This document shows, piece by piece, positions 6,422 to 7,328 of a stretch of DNA of 7,328 nt (position 1 is its first letter; every line of letters begins with the position of its first letter). The stretch is from positions 1-7,328 of the forward strand of contig SCVU01000182.1 of the NCBI GenBank assembly GCA_004296785.1, given 5' to 3'. The stretch comes from Planctomycetota bacterium (GTDB lineage: Bacteria; Planctomycetota; UBA1135; GCA-002686595). The position numbers were made by a program, and so were the translations under genes. The notes beneath the pieces are model-generated. The model was not told where the DNA came from. It searched no databases and was given only the letters and a program-made list of their open reading frames with translations.

Positions 6422-7328
6422 AGGTAGTCGTGAACGACGTCACGAGCGAGTTGCAGACGAGGTGCCACCCGTCGACGAGCACGAAGATCAGGATCTTGAA
6501 CGGCGTCGAGACCATCACCGGCGGCAACATGAACATGCCCATCGAGAGCAGCACGCTCGAGACGACGAGGTCGATGACGAGGAACGGCAGGAAGAGCAGG
6601 AAGCCCATCTGGAACGCCGTCTTGAGCTCGGAGAGCACGAAGGCCGGCACGACGACGCGCGCGGGCGGCGTCTCGGCCTCGGGAGTGCCGGGCTCGATGT
6701 GCGCGAGCTCGCTGAAGAACGCGATCTCGCTCGGACGCGTGTTCGCGACGAGGAAGCCGCGCAGCTCGGTCCACGCGGTCTCGCCGGCCTCCGCCGCCTG
6801 GATGCGGCCTTCGCGATACGGCACGTAGGCCTTGGCGTGGACGCGCTCGGCGACCGGCGCCATCACGAACATCGTCAGGAACAGCGCGAGGCCCGTGATG
6901 ACCGGGTTCGGCGGCAGCTCGTTGATCGACAGCGAGCGGCGCACGAACGACAGCACGATCACGATGCGCGTGAAGCTCGTGACGGTCACGAGGATCGCGG
7001 GCAACAGCGACAGCAGCGTCAGCAGGACCGCGATCTCGATCGCCGTCGAGCCCTTGACGCCGTTGCCGCCGATCAGACCGCCGAGGTTCGAGAGGTCGTC
7101 GAGCGGATTCGGCGCGCCGGCCGCGGGCGTGTCGGACGCACTCGACGCGCCCGATGCGGCGGCCGGATCCGAGTGACGCGCCGCGACGGCGTCGGAGGCG
7201 AACGCGAGGTCGGGCGTCGCCGCGGCGCCGGAGGCCGCGCCGGCCGCCTGCAACTGCGGCAGCACGAACGGAACCTGCGCGCGCGCGACGAGCGCGAGCG
7301 CGAACACGAGAACTGCGCTGCGCAGCGC
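6420..7328 (-). CDS. fliP: FliP, flagellar export gate protein, partial (5' end beyond the right edge)
   Basis: 302 residues are visible. FliP is the main (five-copy) subunit of the FliP-FliQ-FliR export gate. The frame is still open at the window edge and reads ALRSAVLVFALALVARAQ there, which looks like the core and Ala-x-Ala cleavage site (ARA before Gln18) of a Sec signal peptide. FliP proteins often carry such a signal. The GTG at 7305-7307 falls inside this hydrophobic core and is unlikely to be the start. The mature chain opens with about 75 residues rich in Ala, Ser, Pro and Asp before the first helix, longer than usual. Then come the family core with LLPAILVTVTSFTRIVIVLSF (visible residues 108-128), NPVITGLALFLTMFVM (141-156), PAFVLSELKTAFQMGF (228-243) and MFMLPPVMVSTPFKI (265-279). 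The stop is 8 nt before fliQ. Confidence 0.96.
   Translation of the reverse strand, partial: ALRSAVLVFALALVARAQVPFVLPQLQAAGAASGAAATPDLAFASDAVAARHSDPAAASGASSASDTPAAGAPNPLDDLSNLGGLIGGNGVKGSTAIEIAVLLTLLSLLPAILVTVTSFTRIVIVLSFVRRSLSINELPPNPVITGLALFLTMFVMAPVAERVHAKAYVPYREGRIQAAEAGETAWTELRGFLVANTRPSEIAFFSELAHIEPGTPEAETPPARVVVPAFVLSELKTAFQMGFLLFLPFLVIDLVVSSVLLSMGMFMLPPVMVSTPFKILIFVLVDGWHLVCNSLVTSFTTT

Noticed and set aside
6412..6774. N-terminal extension of FliQ
   Set aside because: It overlaps fliP out of frame, and FliQ proteins are about 90 residues. The ATG at 6411 has a GAGGG site and fits.
7305..7307. GTG as the start of fliP
   Set aside because: The frame is open upstream to the edge and reads Arg then hydrophobic residues, as in a signal peptide. 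Starting at this GTG would remove the positively charged N-region.
7315..7328. Perfect 14-base palindrome GCGCTGCGCAGCGC at the right edge
   Set aside because: It lies in the coding sequence of the FliP signal region. Such GC-only dyads are expected by chance at this base composition, and there is no spacer or T-tract for a terminator.

Overview
The window is a block of a flagellar biosynthesis operon, read entirely from the minus strand. In transcription order (right to left) it holds the 3' part of fliP (its 5' end lies beyond the right edge), then fliQ, fliR, flhB, flhA, flhF, flhG, and the 5' part of an unrecognised small membrane-protein gene that runs off the left edge. Neighbouring genes are separated by at most 14 nt, and flhF and flhG overlap by 4 nt. 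There is therefore no room for internal intergenic promoters or terminators, and the promoter must lie to the right of the window. No RNA gene, mobile element, CRISPR array or gene-free stretch above 300 bases was seen.

The DNA is very GC-rich (about 70% by eye), with strong G/C preference at third codon positions. The antisense and other frames are therefore open for long distances, and these open frames are shadows of the real genes. A Sec-type signal on FliP and the presence of the FlhF/FlhG pair suggest a high-GC, flagellated, Gram-negative-type bacterium. The order fliP-fliQ-fliR-flhB-flhA-flhF-flhG occurs in many Proteobacteria and other flagellated phyla, so the sequence does not fix the lineage.

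Functionally, FliP, FliQ, FliR and FlhB make the inner-membrane export gate of the flagellar type III secretion apparatus. FlhA forms the ring below it that docks chaperone-substrate complexes and takes part in proton-driven export. FlhF (SRP-type GTPase) and FlhG (MinD-type ATPase) normally set where and how many flagella are built.

The export-gate genes look conventional apart from a long Ala/Ser/Pro-rich stretch after the FliP signal peptide. The unusual part is the left third. FlhF keeps a clear P-loop but has lost the usual residues of the DTYR, DTAGR and TKLD motifs. FlhG lacks a recognisable N-terminal FlhF-activating motif. The gene after flhG encodes a small two-helix membrane protein that I cannot assign. 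I do not see a wholly new system here; the best candidates for something undescribed are the altered FlhF/FlhG pair and that downstream membrane protein.
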